Assembly (NCBI RefSeq): GCF_011050365.1
Contig: NZ_DRFV01000009.1
Coordinates: forward strand, 124,001-188,000
Source of the DNA: Pseudohongiella sp.
GTDB lineage: Bacteria; Pseudomonadota; Gammaproteobacteria; Pseudomonadales; Pseudohongiellaceae
Length of the DNA stretch: 64,000 nucleotides
Direction: 5' to 3'
Below are positions 21,252 to 29,207 of this stretch, in pieces (within the stretch, counting starts at the first letter, position 1; the number at the start of each line of letters is the position of its first letter). Below the pieces are notes generated by a model that saw only the letters and a list, made by a program, of their open reading frames with translations, was not told the DNA's origin and made no database searches. Both the position numbers and the translations under genes were made by a program.

Positions 21252-22665
21252 CGTCGGACCCCGTCGCTGTTTTCGGAGATCGCTGCGTCGGCTCGTCCGG
21301 TCCACGCCGCAGGCGGTCGAAATACACCCGGGCGGCGGCGGTCACCTTGCCGGAGAGCAGGAAGGTGACTGTCATGGTGGGCACGGCCATCAGGGCGTAC
21401 GCCGAATCAATAATGGCAAACACTGCCTCCAGCGGAATAATGGCGCCCACCAGCACCAGCAGGGTGTAATAATATTTATAACTGTCCTGCAGATGGGCAC
21501 CTATCAGGTAACCAAGACACTTGGCACCATAATACCAAAAGGTGAACATGGTACTGGACGCAAAAATCAACACCACAAAAGCGATCAGGTAGGCGCCGAT
21601 ATTGCCGGGCAGAACCTGCGAGAATGCCATTGCGGTCATGGTGACACCGTCGGTCAGACCGTCCTGCCACACGCCGGTCACCAGGATCACCAGCGCGGTG
21701 CAGGTACACACGATCAGGGTATCAATCACCGGCCCCATCATCGCCACCAGGCCTTCACGCACCGGCTCTTCGGTTTTGGCAGCGCCATGCGCCATGACTT
21801 CGGTGCCAATACCCGCTTCATTGGAGAACGCGCCGCGCATGACACCGATAGTCATGACACCGACGAGACCGCCTCCCACCGCCTGCGGCGAGAACGCCTC
21901 GCGCACAATCAGCCAGAGATAACCGGGCAACTCACTGACGTGCACGGCCAGCACCAGCAAGGTCATCACCATGTACAGCACCACCATCGACGGTACCAGA
22001 CGGACGGCGACATAACCGACGCGCCTGACACCACCAAAAATGACCGACGCGACCAGGGCTGCCGCGAACAAACCAAATATCAGGTTGAAAACAAAGGAAT
22101 CGTTGCTCTCAACCAGGCCGGCAGGCACAAACACCACTTCACGCATCACCTGTGTGAGCTGATTGATCTGCACAATTGGCAAGGTACCGATCAGCGCCGC
22201 CGCCGCAAACATGGTTGCCAGCCAGTGCCAGCGCTTACCCAGTCCCTCGCGGATGATATACATGGGGCCGCCCTGCACCTGGCCCAGGTTATCCTTGCCG
22301 CGGTACATGACGGCCAGGGTGCAGGTGAAGAACTTGGTCGCCACCCCGACCACGGCGGTCACCCACATCCAGAACACGGCACCGGGGCCGCCCAGACCAA
22401 TGGCCAGCGCCACACCTGCGATATTGCCCATGCCCAGCGTGCCTGACAGCGCGGCCGACAGTGCCTGCAGGTGACTCAGGTCACCCGGATCATCCTTGTT
22501 GTCGTAACGGCCGGTCAGAATGGCAATGGCGTGCGGGAAGTAGCGATAGGGCTGAAACCGGCTGATCAGTGCAAAATACACACCGCCACCGACCAGCAGA
22601 ATGATCAAGGGCATGCCCCACAAGAAACCCGCCAGCGCCTGCAGGCTCTGTGTCATAAAATCCAT
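21244..22665 (-). CDS. AGCS-family sodium:alanine/glycine symporter
   Basis: Inner-membrane amino-acid carrier, 473 aa with about eleven hydrophobic helices, driven by Na+, which suits a cell with a primary Na+ pump. Family marks: SGTLGMGNIAGVALAI, GGPGAVFWMWVTA, QGGPMYIIREGLGKRW and RGAFSNEAGIGTEVMAHGAAKT. The substrate cannot be read from sequence. The gene converges on mfd with an 8-nt overlap of the two stops. I looked for a glycine riboswitch upstream and saw none. Confidence 0.93.
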   Translation of the reverse strand: MDFMTQSLQALAGFLWGMPLIILLVGGGVYFALISRFQPYRYFPHAIAILTGRYDNKDDPGDLSHLQALSAALSGTLGMGNIAGVALAIGLGGPGAVFWMWVTAVVGVATKFFTCTLAVMYRGKDNLGQVQGGPMYIIREGLGKRWHWLATMFAAAALIGTLPIVQINQLTQVMREVVFVPAGLVESNDSFVFNLIFGLFAAALVASVIFGGVRRVGYVAVRLVPSMVVLYMVMTLLVLAVHVSELPGYLWLIVREAFSPQAVGGGLVGVMTIGVMRGAFSNEAGIGTEVMAHGAAKTEEPVREGLVAMMGPVIDTLIVCTCTALVILVTGVWQDGLTDGVTMTAMAFSQVLPGNIGAYLIAFVVLIFASSTMFTFWYYGAKCLGYLIGAHLQDSYKYYYTLLVLVGAIIPLEAVFAIIDSAYALMAVPTMTVTFLLSGKVTAAARVYFDRLRRGPDEPTQRSPKTATGSDVT

Positions 22666-22799
22666 GTCCGATTCCGCCCTTGTTGTTTGAGTTTTTACAA
22701 TGGGTTGTACTTGATTCTTTTAGAGTACCAGACTCTCTCCGTCCTGAAAAACCAACGCGCCATTTTACATCGCCAGACAATCTGCCGACATGCCCGACA

Positions 22800-22828
22800 T
22801 TGACTAGCCATAGCGGCTGAGCAAGAAT
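22800..22828 (+). promoter_or_regulatory. promoter-like sequence of the REC-EAL gene
   Basis: TTGACT, a 17-nt spacer, then AAGAAT, ending 69 nt before the ATG at 22898. The same architecture, with TTGACTARCC and AGCAAGAATRGT shared, occurs before csiV at 25887-25915. The -35 is strong, the -10 is weak, so an activator or an alternative reading as a protein-binding site is possible. Confidence 0.5.
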
Positions 22829-22897
22829 AGTCATCCCGGAAGGAACCCTGAAGTACAGGCTCACTACACCAAGCGACCGACGCATTCCAGGCCCACG

Positions 22898-24148
22898 ATG
22901 GAAAATAACCGAATATTGATCATTGATGATGACCCCGACGTCAGCCAGACCCTGCATGACATGGCCGAAGCCCTTGGCTTCGAGGTTATCACCACCGACA
23001 GCAAACTGTCCTTTTTTGCACAATTGGCACTGTTCGAACCCGGTATCATAATTTTTGATCTGGCCCCACTGGATCAGGATAACCTGGCACTGGTGGAGCA
23101 ACTGGCAGACATAAACGACAAGGCGCAACTGGTGATTGTCAGTGGCGTGAGCAATGAGTCGCTGAATGTGATTGCAAAAAACGCGAATGATCGCGGACTG
23201 AGGTTGCTGGGTATTTTGCAGAAACCGGTGCCGGTCGCTCGCATGCGTCAATTGCTGACCCTGTACCTGAGCGCTGATCAGCGCAAGACACCGGCGGGCA
23301 ACAATTGGCAGCAACAACTCGACAACAGCGACTGGATGCCTACCCAGGAAGATCTGATCGATGTTATCGAAAACGATCTGCTCACCCTGAATTATCAACC
23401 CAAACTGGACTGCAGCACCGGCAACCTGCTTGGCTTCGAGGCCCTGGCGCGATGGGACGTGCCGGGCAAGGGCAGTGTGACACCTGATGTGTTTGTGCCG
23501 CTGGCCGAGAGCAGCCACCTGATGAGCGTGCTGACCTGCAATATTGCAAAACACGGGCTGTTATGGCTCAGCAAAATTCAGCGGTCGCCGATTCTGTCCA
23601 ATTGCAGCCTGCAGCCTGAATATTCACCGGACAAACTGACGTTGGCGCTCAATCTCAGCGCCCGATGTCTGGAGGATACCGACATGCCTGACAAGCTGGC
23701 GGAAATCTGTCATCAGTTCCAGGTGGACCCGGCCAGCGTCATCCTGGAAATCAGTGAATCCACTGTCATGCATAACCCCGACAAACTGCTGGAGATTCTG
23801 ACGCTATTTCGTGACAAGCACTTTCAATTGTCGATTGATGACTTTGGCACCGGCTTCTCATCCATGCTCCACCTGGTGCGACTGCCCTTTACCGAACTCA
23901 AGATCGACAAGTGCTTTGTTGGCAAGGCGGACGTGTCAGAAGAAGCGCGCGCAATCATCAAATCCAGCGTCGACCTGTCAAAAAGCCTGGGTATCAGATC
24001 GGTGGCGGAAGGCGTGGAAAGCCAGTCAATCAGGCAGTTTCTCACTGAACTGGGTTGCAATGCCTTTCAGGGCTACCTGATTTCCAAACCGGTCAGCGAA
24101 GACAGTCTGCTAGTGTGGAGCAAGCAGTATTGCGAGTCCCTGCATTAG
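22898..24148 (+). CDS. response regulator with EAL cyclic-di-GMP phosphodiesterase domain
   Basis: 416-aa cytoplasmic REC-EAL protein predicted to hydrolyse c-di-GMP under phosphorelay control. REC (1-120): acidic D10/D11, phospho-acceptor D54 in IIIFDLAP, S83 and K109. EAL (~150-410): catalytic residues all present, E181 in GFEALARW, N252, E284 in LEISEST, D314-D315 in IDDFGTGF, K335, E371 in AEGVES. So it should be active. No histidine kinase gene is adjacent. It converges with the degenerate GGDEF-EAL gene, 25 nt apart. Confidence 0.92.
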   Translation: MENNRILIIDDDPDVSQTLHDMAEALGFEVITTDSKLSFFAQLALFEPGIIIFDLAPLDQDNLALVEQLADINDKAQLVIVSGVSNESLNVIAKNANDRGLRLLGILQKPVPVARMRQLLTLYLSADQRKTPAGNNWQQQLDNSDWMPTQEDLIDVIENDLLTLNYQPKLDCSTGNLLGFEALARWDVPGKGSVTPDVFVPLAESSHLMSVLTCNIAKHGLLWLSKIQRSPILSNCSLQPEYSPDKLTLALNLSARCLEDTDMPDKLAEICHQFQVDPASVILEISESTVMHNPDKLLEILTLFRDKHFQLSIDDFGTGFSSMLHLVRLPFTELKIDKCFVGKADVSEEARAIIKSSVDLSKSLGIRSVAEGVESQSIRQFLTELGCNAFQGYLISKPVSEDSLLVWSKQYCESLH

Positions 24149-24173
24149 CAGCCGGTTGTTCCGGTGCAGACTG

Positions 24174-25844
24174 TCATACGCGAAGGCGGGCCCAGGGTAT
24201 GGACTCTTTCGGCAGCGCTTTGCTCAGCAAGGGGCCCTGCAGCTCTTCACAGGCCAGCGTTCGCAGCATGCGCAAACCGGCACTGTTCCTGACGCCGTCG
24301 GCGACTGACACCAGGCCACGAGAGTGAATCAGTTTGACCATGGCCGCCAATTGGCGCCGCTGGTCACTGTGCACCAGTGCGGCTTCAATGAGCTTCGCGG
24401 AAAACTTGATGCCATCCACCGGCATCATGAACATGTCCTGCACGGTTGAGCCGCCATCTCCGAAGTTCGACACCACTACCGATACATGATGGCTCTGCAA
24501 TCGTTGCAGATACTGCACCGTTTTTGCGTCCGCGTTACGCAGTGATTTTTCGCTGACTTCAATGGCAAGCCAGCCCGGTTTGTACTTGCGCTTGATGGAC
24601 TCCGCCAGTGCATACGCCAGCACCGGTGCGCTCAATACATCATTGATGGTGACGTCTACCGTCACGCGGAACTTGAGGTCCTTTTTTGCCCACTCCTCGG
24701 CATCGGTAAACGCCAGTTTTAACATCCAGGCACAGAAACCCTGAATGGCGGGGACTTCCTCCAGCATGGCCTTGAAGTCCTCCAGCTGTAGCTCTCCGCG
24801 TCTCGGGTGCTTCCAGCGCACCACTCCCTGCAATGCCGAGAAATACCCCGTGCGGGTATTCAAGCGTGGCTCGTAATGCAAGGTGATCTCATGGTTTTCC
24901 ATGGCCGCCTGTATTTGCAGACTGCTGTAGCGCTCACCCAGATTGTGAATGGCATCGACAGTCGGGCTGGCCTGGAATTCCTCATTACTCCGGTGCGCTG
25001 CTATCGCCATCTTCGCGGCGTTGTCGAGCAGGGATTGGGGCTCGACTTCACGGCCCTGTACACGTTTGCGATGCAGTCCGGTAGTCGCCGTCAGACTGTA
25101 CTCCTCGCCATCAAGTTTGATGGGAGTCGCCAGCACTTCCTTGACCAGCTTCTGCACATCAGATATTTCCCGGCCCTGCCCGGCCTGAATGCCCAGCAGC
25201 TCGTTGCCCGACAACTGGCTGACATAAGCACCCGCACCCAGCCTGGTCTGCAACTGCTCAGCCAGCGAGCGCACCAGCTGATTGACGGTATCCTGACCTG
25301 CGCTTTGACGAATTTGGTCGAGATTGTTGAGCCGGACGTTAAGCACATCCAGGTCCTTATCCGTCAGACTGCCGGACTTGAGCACTTTTTCCAGGTGTTT
25401 GATGGTTGCTTTGATATTAGGCAGGTCAGTGCCGGCAACCTGATGCTGAGCTGCGTAGAGTTCCGCCTGTAGCCATTTAATCAGCCGTTGCAGCAGCCCC
25501 CCTGACAGTCCTGCGACGAACAGGCCCGTGGTTCTGACCCAGAACGCAACACCAACATTGTCAATGCCGGCAAACACACCACCCGGACTCATCAAGACGG
25601 CACATACCAGTGCCGTGACCGTCGCCACAATCGGCCCGCTAACCAGTCCGACCAGAAAAATCACCAGCGCTATCCAGCTGCCGAAATCAGACGGCAAACC
25701 GCCGCCGAGAAAAGCCAGTCGCATCAGTATCGCGATGTAGACCCACAACACGATGCACACCAATATCTGCAGCTCCGCCGAGAGCCGGTAGAACTCGCCA
25801 AAGGCGGTATTGACCATGCTGATGTAACGCCGGGTGCGGGCCAT
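24174..25844 (-). CDS. membrane protein with degenerate GGDEF and EAL domains
   Basis: 556 aa. Residues ~25-118 hold four hydrophobic helices. A GGDEF-like region (~145-290) has LSGNELLG (211-218) where GGDEF should be. The C-terminal EAL-like region (~305-550) has LQGVVRW (338-344) for EALVRW, SNFGDGG (459-465) for DDFGTG, and VADGVRN for AEGVET, though E429, K480 and Q536 remain. Metal and catalytic acids are therefore missing in both domains. Most likely a c-di-GMP receptor or a scaffold, not an enzyme. It shares a 98-nt divergent region with csiV. Confidence 0.88.
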   Translation of the reverse strand: MARTRRYISMVNTAFGEFYRLSAELQILVCIVLWVYIAILMRLAFLGGGLPSDFGSWIALVIFLVGLVSGPIVATVTALVCAVLMSPGGVFAGIDNVGVAFWVRTTGLFVAGLSGGLLQRLIKWLQAELYAAQHQVAGTDLPNIKATIKHLEKVLKSGSLTDKDLDVLNVRLNNLDQIRQSAGQDTVNQLVRSLAEQLQTRLGAGAYVSQLSGNELLGIQAGQGREISDVQKLVKEVLATPIKLDGEEYSLTATTGLHRKRVQGREVEPQSLLDNAAKMAIAAHRSNEEFQASPTVDAIHNLGERYSSLQIQAAMENHEITLHYEPRLNTRTGYFSALQGVVRWKHPRRGELQLEDFKAMLEEVPAIQGFCAWMLKLAFTDAEEWAKKDLKFRVTVDVTINDVLSAPVLAYALAESIKRKYKPGWLAIEVSEKSLRNADAKTVQYLQRLQSHHVSVVVSNFGDGGSTVQDMFMMPVDGIKFSAKLIEAALVHSDQRRQLAAMVKLIHSRGLVSVADGVRNSAGLRMLRTLACEELQGPLLSKALPKESIPWARLRV

Positions 25845-25886
25845 AAAGAATCAGTTGCTCCCTGCTTTCGTGTTCACCGTGCCGGA

Positions 25887-25915
25887 TTGACTAACCCGGG
25901 CCACTAAGCAAGAAT
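25887..25915 (+). promoter_or_regulatory. promoter-like sequence of csiV
   Basis: TTGACT, a 17-nt spacer, AAGAAT, ending 27 nt before the csiV ATG at 25943. It matches the sequence upstream of the REC-EAL gene in both hexamers, spacing and flanks. Confidence 0.5.
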
Positions 25916-25942
25916 GGTAGCTCACCTGCACGCAAGGCTCCA

Positions 25943-26839
25943 ATGAAGAATTCCGTCGTTCACGCATATCCAATGCCCTCTTTTCTTCGTCTGATGCTGA
26001 TCGCCCTGGCACTGGCGGCCGCCGTGCCTCCGGCAATGGCACAGGACGGCAACCGGTGGTATCAGATTGAAGTCACCGTGTTTGCCCATGAGAACAGCAA
26101 TATTCTTCAGGAACAATGGCCTGCTGACGCTCCGGCGCTGAATGACGCGGCGCGAACACGCGAGCTGGACAGTTTGCTGCAACACCTGACGCCGGATGAC
26201 TGGGCGACGCCGCAACCATCCACACCGGACAATACCGCAGCCGATGCAGCCCGGCCCGCAGCCGGGACACCACCGCTGTCAGCGGGCCCGGAAGCATCGC
26301 GCAGCAGTGACTATCGGCTGCCGGATACAGAACGTGACGCTTTTGTTGCCCTGCCGGCATCCGACCATGATTTTACCCAGACCAATCGCGCCCTGAACCA
26401 GTCGCCGGACTACCGGGTTCTGACTCACCTGGCCTGGCGCCAGCCCGTGATGCGCGCCGACGCCGCGATACCCATTGCTATCGTTGGCGGGCGCCGGTTC
26501 GACGATCAACACGAGCTGGAAGGAACGCTGACAATCCGCTTCAATCAGTCACGGGACCGGGTCATGCTCGATACCGATCTGACACTGACACAGTTCAGCA
26601 CCCAGCCGCCCGATACCGGGGCTTTTGACGCGCAAGCCTTTGGGTCTCAAACCGCCGACAGCAACACACCGCGTCAGTTCTTCGCGTCCCGGGTGTTCCC
26701 CATGCAAGACTCCCGCGCCATGCGCAGTAATGAATTCCACTACCTGGATCACCCGGCCATCGGCGTACTGGTGCAAGTGTTCCCCTATGAGCCGCCGGCG
26801 CCGGTCAGCTCATTTCGGGAAACCGGCTTGCCGCAGTAA
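25943..26839 (+). CDS. csiV: CsiV-family peptidoglycan-binding protein
   Basis: Periplasmic protein, 298 aa. CsiV of Vibrio binds peptidoglycan and is needed for lipoprotein/envelope function and D-amino-acid tolerance. Evidence: signal peptide (LRLMLIALALAAAVPPAMAQ), then the family opening NRWYQIEVTVFAHEN, and near the end FHYLDHPAIGVLVQVFPYE. A Pro/Ala-rich linker occupies ~88-120. The ATG at 25943 is used; a second ATG ten codons later would give a neater signal peptide. In Pseudomonas csiV follows mfd directly; here three genes intervene. Its 3' end overlaps the converging MTIP gene by 35 nt. Confidence 0.82.
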   Translation: MKNSVVHAYPMPSFLRLMLIALALAAAVPPAMAQDGNRWYQIEVTVFAHENSNILQEQWPADAPALNDAARTRELDSLLQHLTPDDWATPQPSTPDNTAADAARPAAGTPPLSAGPEASRSSDYRLPDTERDAFVALPASDHDFTQTNRALNQSPDYRVLTHLAWRQPVMRADAAIPIAIVGGRRFDDQHELEGTLTIRFNQSRDRVMLDTDLTLTQFSTQPPDTGAFDAQAFGSQTADSNTPRQFFASRVFPMQDSRAMRSNEFHYLDHPAIGVLVQVFPYEPPAPVSSFRETGLPQ

Positions 26840-27587
26840 GCAGCAAACGATGAATCTGATCCATGCCCTGAGCCAGAACTGCGCGAATAGCGGGCATGGT
26901 AATGACATCGTCCGACAGACCGGCGGCCCAGTTCACCGACAGACACACACTGGCGTAGGCCAGTCCCAGCTCACGCGCCAGCGCTGCCTCCGGCATGCCG
27001 GTCATACCGACCATGTCGCAGCCATCATTCTGCAGACGCCTGACTTCGGCGATGGTCTCCAGTCGCGGGCCCTGCGTGGCGCCATAAACGCCGTGCGGCC
27101 ATACCGGCAGTTGCAGCTGACCGGCGCTCGCCAACAACAGCTCACGCAGCTCATGCGAATACGGTCGGGTAAAGTCGATGTGGGTAACACTGGCCGTGAA
27201 CCGGTCAGCAGACTCGATATCAACTGCGTCGCCATCAAAAAACGTGTGGGCGCGGCCACTGGTGTAATCAATGATCTGCTCGGGCACTGCAATCACACCC
27301 GGCCCCATCTGCCGGTGGATGCCGCCCACCGCATTGACCGCCAGTACCGAGGTCACACCCAGCTCGCGCAGGGCGAACATATTGGCGCGATAGTTGATAC
27401 GATGGGGAGGCACCGTATGGCCTTCGCCATGGCGAGGCAAAAAATGCACGGTGCCGGCAACTCCGGGCAAATGACCACAGGCAATATCAACGGCGGTGTC
27501 CTGGTAAGGCGTTTGCACTCCGGCAATGCGCTTAACCTCAAAACCGGGCAACTGATTGAGGCCCGTACCGCCAATAAACGCTAACAT
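26805..27587 (-). CDS. S-methyl-5'-thioinosine phosphorylase (MTAP/PNP family)
   Basis: Phosphorolysis of a methylthio-nucleoside to hypoxanthine (or adenine) plus methylthioribose 1-phosphate in polyamine/methionine salvage. 260 aa: phosphate-binding FIGGTGL and LPRHGEGHTVPPHRINYRANM, VNAVGGI, and GATQGPRLETIAEVRRL, GMTGMPEAALAREL. Orthologous position to the Pseudomonas gene beside csiV, whose product prefers methylthioinosine; substrate preference here is inferred from that, so MTAP remains possible. Confidence 0.88.
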   Translation of the reverse strand: MLAFIGGTGLNQLPGFEVKRIAGVQTPYQDTAVDIACGHLPGVAGTVHFLPRHGEGHTVPPHRINYRANMFALRELGVTSVLAVNAVGGIHRQMGPGVIAVPEQIIDYTSGRAHTFFDGDAVDIESADRFTASVTHIDFTRPYSHELRELLLASAGQLQLPVWPHGVYGATQGPRLETIAEVRRLQNDGCDMVGMTGMPEAALARELGLAYASVCLSVNWAAGLSDDVITMPAIRAVLAQGMDQIHRLLLTAASRFPEMS

Positions 27588-27705
27588 AAACCGTCTCCTT
27601 TTCTCAGGCGGCAGTATACCAACGAAAACCCGACAGTGGTGTTGACAGCATGCGCAAAACTATTCCTAAAATGGCTACTTCGACGTATCGGTCACGGAAT
27701 ACCCG

Positions 27706-28635
27706 ATGAAACGACTTTTGAAGCTGCTTTGGCACCAGCAACAGCGACTGCCCGACGGACTGTCCCGCGCGCTCTACAAGCAGATGCGGAAACGCGGTTA
27801 CGCGCCCGCGTATGAGTTCAGGACCGATTTTTATGGTCTCCAGTATGACGGCAATCTGAGTAACAACATCGATTTTGCCATCTATTTTTATGGCGCGTTT
27901 GAAAAGCCGCTGCTGTATTTCATGCGCGATGCCTTGCACGCCATTGCCGGCTACGAAGGTGTCTTTGTTGATGTCGGCGCCAACGTAGGGCAACACTCGC
28001 TGTTCATGTCGCAACGGGCCAGGTCTGTCATCGCCTTTGAACCCTATGCGCCGGTGCGGGAGCGCCTGGCACGCCAGATTCGACTGAATACGATTCGCAA
28101 TATTACCGTGGAACCTTTGGGGCTGAGTGACGAGACGGCCCACCAGGCGTTCTACGCACCCACCGGCGACAACGCCGGTATCGGCTCATTTGATGTCAGC
28201 ACCACCGATAAGGGCAACACCTTGCTTGGCGATCTCCACGTGATCCGGGGTGACGATTATTTTACCCGTAACCCGCCCGACTACCTGCATCTGATCAAGC
28301 TGGACGTGGAAGGTTATGAAAAGCCGGCTTTGCAGGGCCTGCAGAAAACCCTGCAGCGTTACCGGCCGCTGATTATCTGTGAATTGACCTACGGCAACGC
28401 ACTGTCGTTCAAGAGCCGTGACGAAATCGTGCAGTGCCTGCCGGAAAATTATGTGTTGCTGCAGTTCAACAAGCGCAAGTCAGATGGCAGCAAGGACAGG
28501 CGCAAAGACGGTCGCTCGAGAATCAGCGGCGCTTATGACCTGATTCCGTACGAGGGACCGCTGGACAAGGGCCAGGATGACCTGATCGCCTGTCCGCTGG
28601 AGTACCGGCAGACGATTCCCCGCGTTGGACAGTAG
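27706..28635 (+). CDS. FkbM-family SAM-dependent methyltransferase
   Basis: 309-aa soluble protein. The SAM site is VFVDVGANVGQHSLFMSQ (~83-100) with acidic FEPY at the end of strand 2; the FkbM hallmark LIKLDVEGYEKPALQGL lies near 195-211. Members methylate hydroxyls on sugars or secondary metabolites, but no glycan gene cluster is nearby, so the acceptor is unknown. Divergent from MTIP (118-nt gap). Downstream is the palindromic element at 28743. Confidence 0.88.
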   Translation: MKRLLKLLWHQQQRLPDGLSRALYKQMRKRGYAPAYEFRTDFYGLQYDGNLSNNIDFAIYFYGAFEKPLLYFMRDALHAIAGYEGVFVDVGANVGQHSLFMSQRARSVIAFEPYAPVRERLARQIRLNTIRNITVEPLGLSDETAHQAFYAPTGDNAGIGSFDVSTTDKGNTLLGDLHVIRGDDYFTRNPPDYLHLIKLDVEGYEKPALQGLQKTLQRYRPLIICELTYGNALSFKSRDEIVQCLPENYVLLQFNKRKSDGSKDRRKDGRSRISGAYDLIPYEGPLDKGQDDLIACPLEYRQTIPRVGQ

Positions 28636-28690
28636 GTGCTCCTCTAAGCGCCTCTCCGTTCGGACGACGGCCCGGCCAGCGGGTAGCAGG

Positions 28691-28739
28691 GCCTTGTGCA
28701 ACCGTCGAGGGGAGTTGGCATCTCGCCGACTTGCACGAG
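28691..28739. repeat. side hairpin of palindromic element copy A
   Basis: CCTTGTGCAA and TTGCACGAGG form a near-perfect inverted repeat with about 30 nt between them. A similar pair (GCCTTGTG / CTTGCACGAGG) precedes copy C at about 37660-37707, so this looks like a left-hand module of the element. Confidence 0.5.
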
Positions 28740-28742
28740 GGA

Positions 28743-28920
28743 CGGGGATCGGAGGGAACGCTGGGAACCAATCAGGCCATGTTTTCTTCTTTGCCCCTGC
28801 ACCCGATCAGCGGGAGGACTGTCTGAGTCCCGAGCCCGCGGAGCGAGCGAGGTCGAGTTCCGCCCCGCCGGGTGCAGGGGCAAAGAAGATGGTCGGTTCA
28901 CAGTGTCCCTCCGATTCCCG
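28743..28920 (+). repeat. palindromic element, copy A
   Basis: Non-coding nested palindrome filling most of the gap after the FkbM gene. Outer arms: 28743-28757 and 28906-28920 (14 of 15 pair). Then CCAATCAGGCC (28768-28778). Inner arms 28785-28805 and 28869-28889 pair perfectly over 21 bp. The core 28816-28830 is GGACTGTCTGAGTCC, itself a 5-bp hairpin, followed by GAGCGAGCGAGGTCGAGTTC. Copies B and C (37437-37635, 37734-37868) share the core and flanks but have different arm sequences. Small open frames across it are not convincing genes. Confidence 0.8.
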
Positions 28921-28996
28921 GCCCGCCCTCGATTAAGATCCATGAACTTTCAGCTGGCCGGGCCGCACTCAAACGAAGCCGGCAGTTTCAATTCTG

Positions 28997-29064
28997 CTGC
29001 CGGGCGTACCAAACAAAAAAAGGCCACCTGAAAGGTGGCCTTTTGTGTTTGGTACGCCCGGCAG
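28997..29064. repeat. 18-bp inverted repeat of the tRNA-Arg 3' end around the terminator
   Basis: 28997-29014 is the exact reverse complement of 29047-29064, which covers the acceptor/T-stem 3' part and CCA of tRNA-Arg. The terminator hairpin (29022-29040) lies between, so the whole forms one long stem. The extra copy is past the U tract on the minus transcript. Confidence 0.85.
29014..29044 (-). terminator. terminator of the tRNA-Pro-His-Arg operon
   Basis: GGCCACC (29022-29028) and GGTGGCC (29034-29040) form a 7-bp GC stem with a 5-nt loop. On the minus strand it is followed by seven T (29015-29021); on the plus strand by TTTTGTGTTT, so it could stop transcription from either side. It starts 9 nt after the tRNA-Arg CCA end. 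Confidence 0.88.
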
Positions 29065-29126
29065 GAATCGAACCTGCAACCCCCGGCTTAGAAGGCCGGT
29101 GCTCTATCCGATTGAGCTACGGGCGC
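29050..29126 (-). tRNA. tRNA-Arg(TCT)
   Basis: Cloverleaf reads from 29126: acceptor GCGCCCG pairs with CGGGCGT, anticodon stem CCGGC/GCCGG with loop CTTCTAA giving anticodon TCT (AGA codons), T-arm GGTTCGATTCC, and an encoded CCA. Third and last gene of the tRNA operon. Confidence 0.95.
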
Positions 29127-29207
29127 AAAGCAGGCTCTGCTCCGCTGCTGACAACCCGGCCTGTCTCCCTGCCGGAGAGCAGACCTTTGCGGGATGCGCT
29201 GGGAATA

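Noticed and set aside
22666-22897. Glycine riboswitch upstream of the AGCS symporter
   Set aside because: No tandem aptamer core sequences were seen in the short leader.
22490-23554. 354-codon minus frame joining the symporter 5' region to the EAL gene
   Set aside because: Runs antisense to the REC-EAL gene, then into the symporter in another frame; no domain.
28997-29064. attL/attR pair of an integrated element at tRNA-Arg
   Set aside because: The second copy is inverted, not direct, and no integrase or phage gene is nearby; listed only as an inverted repeat.
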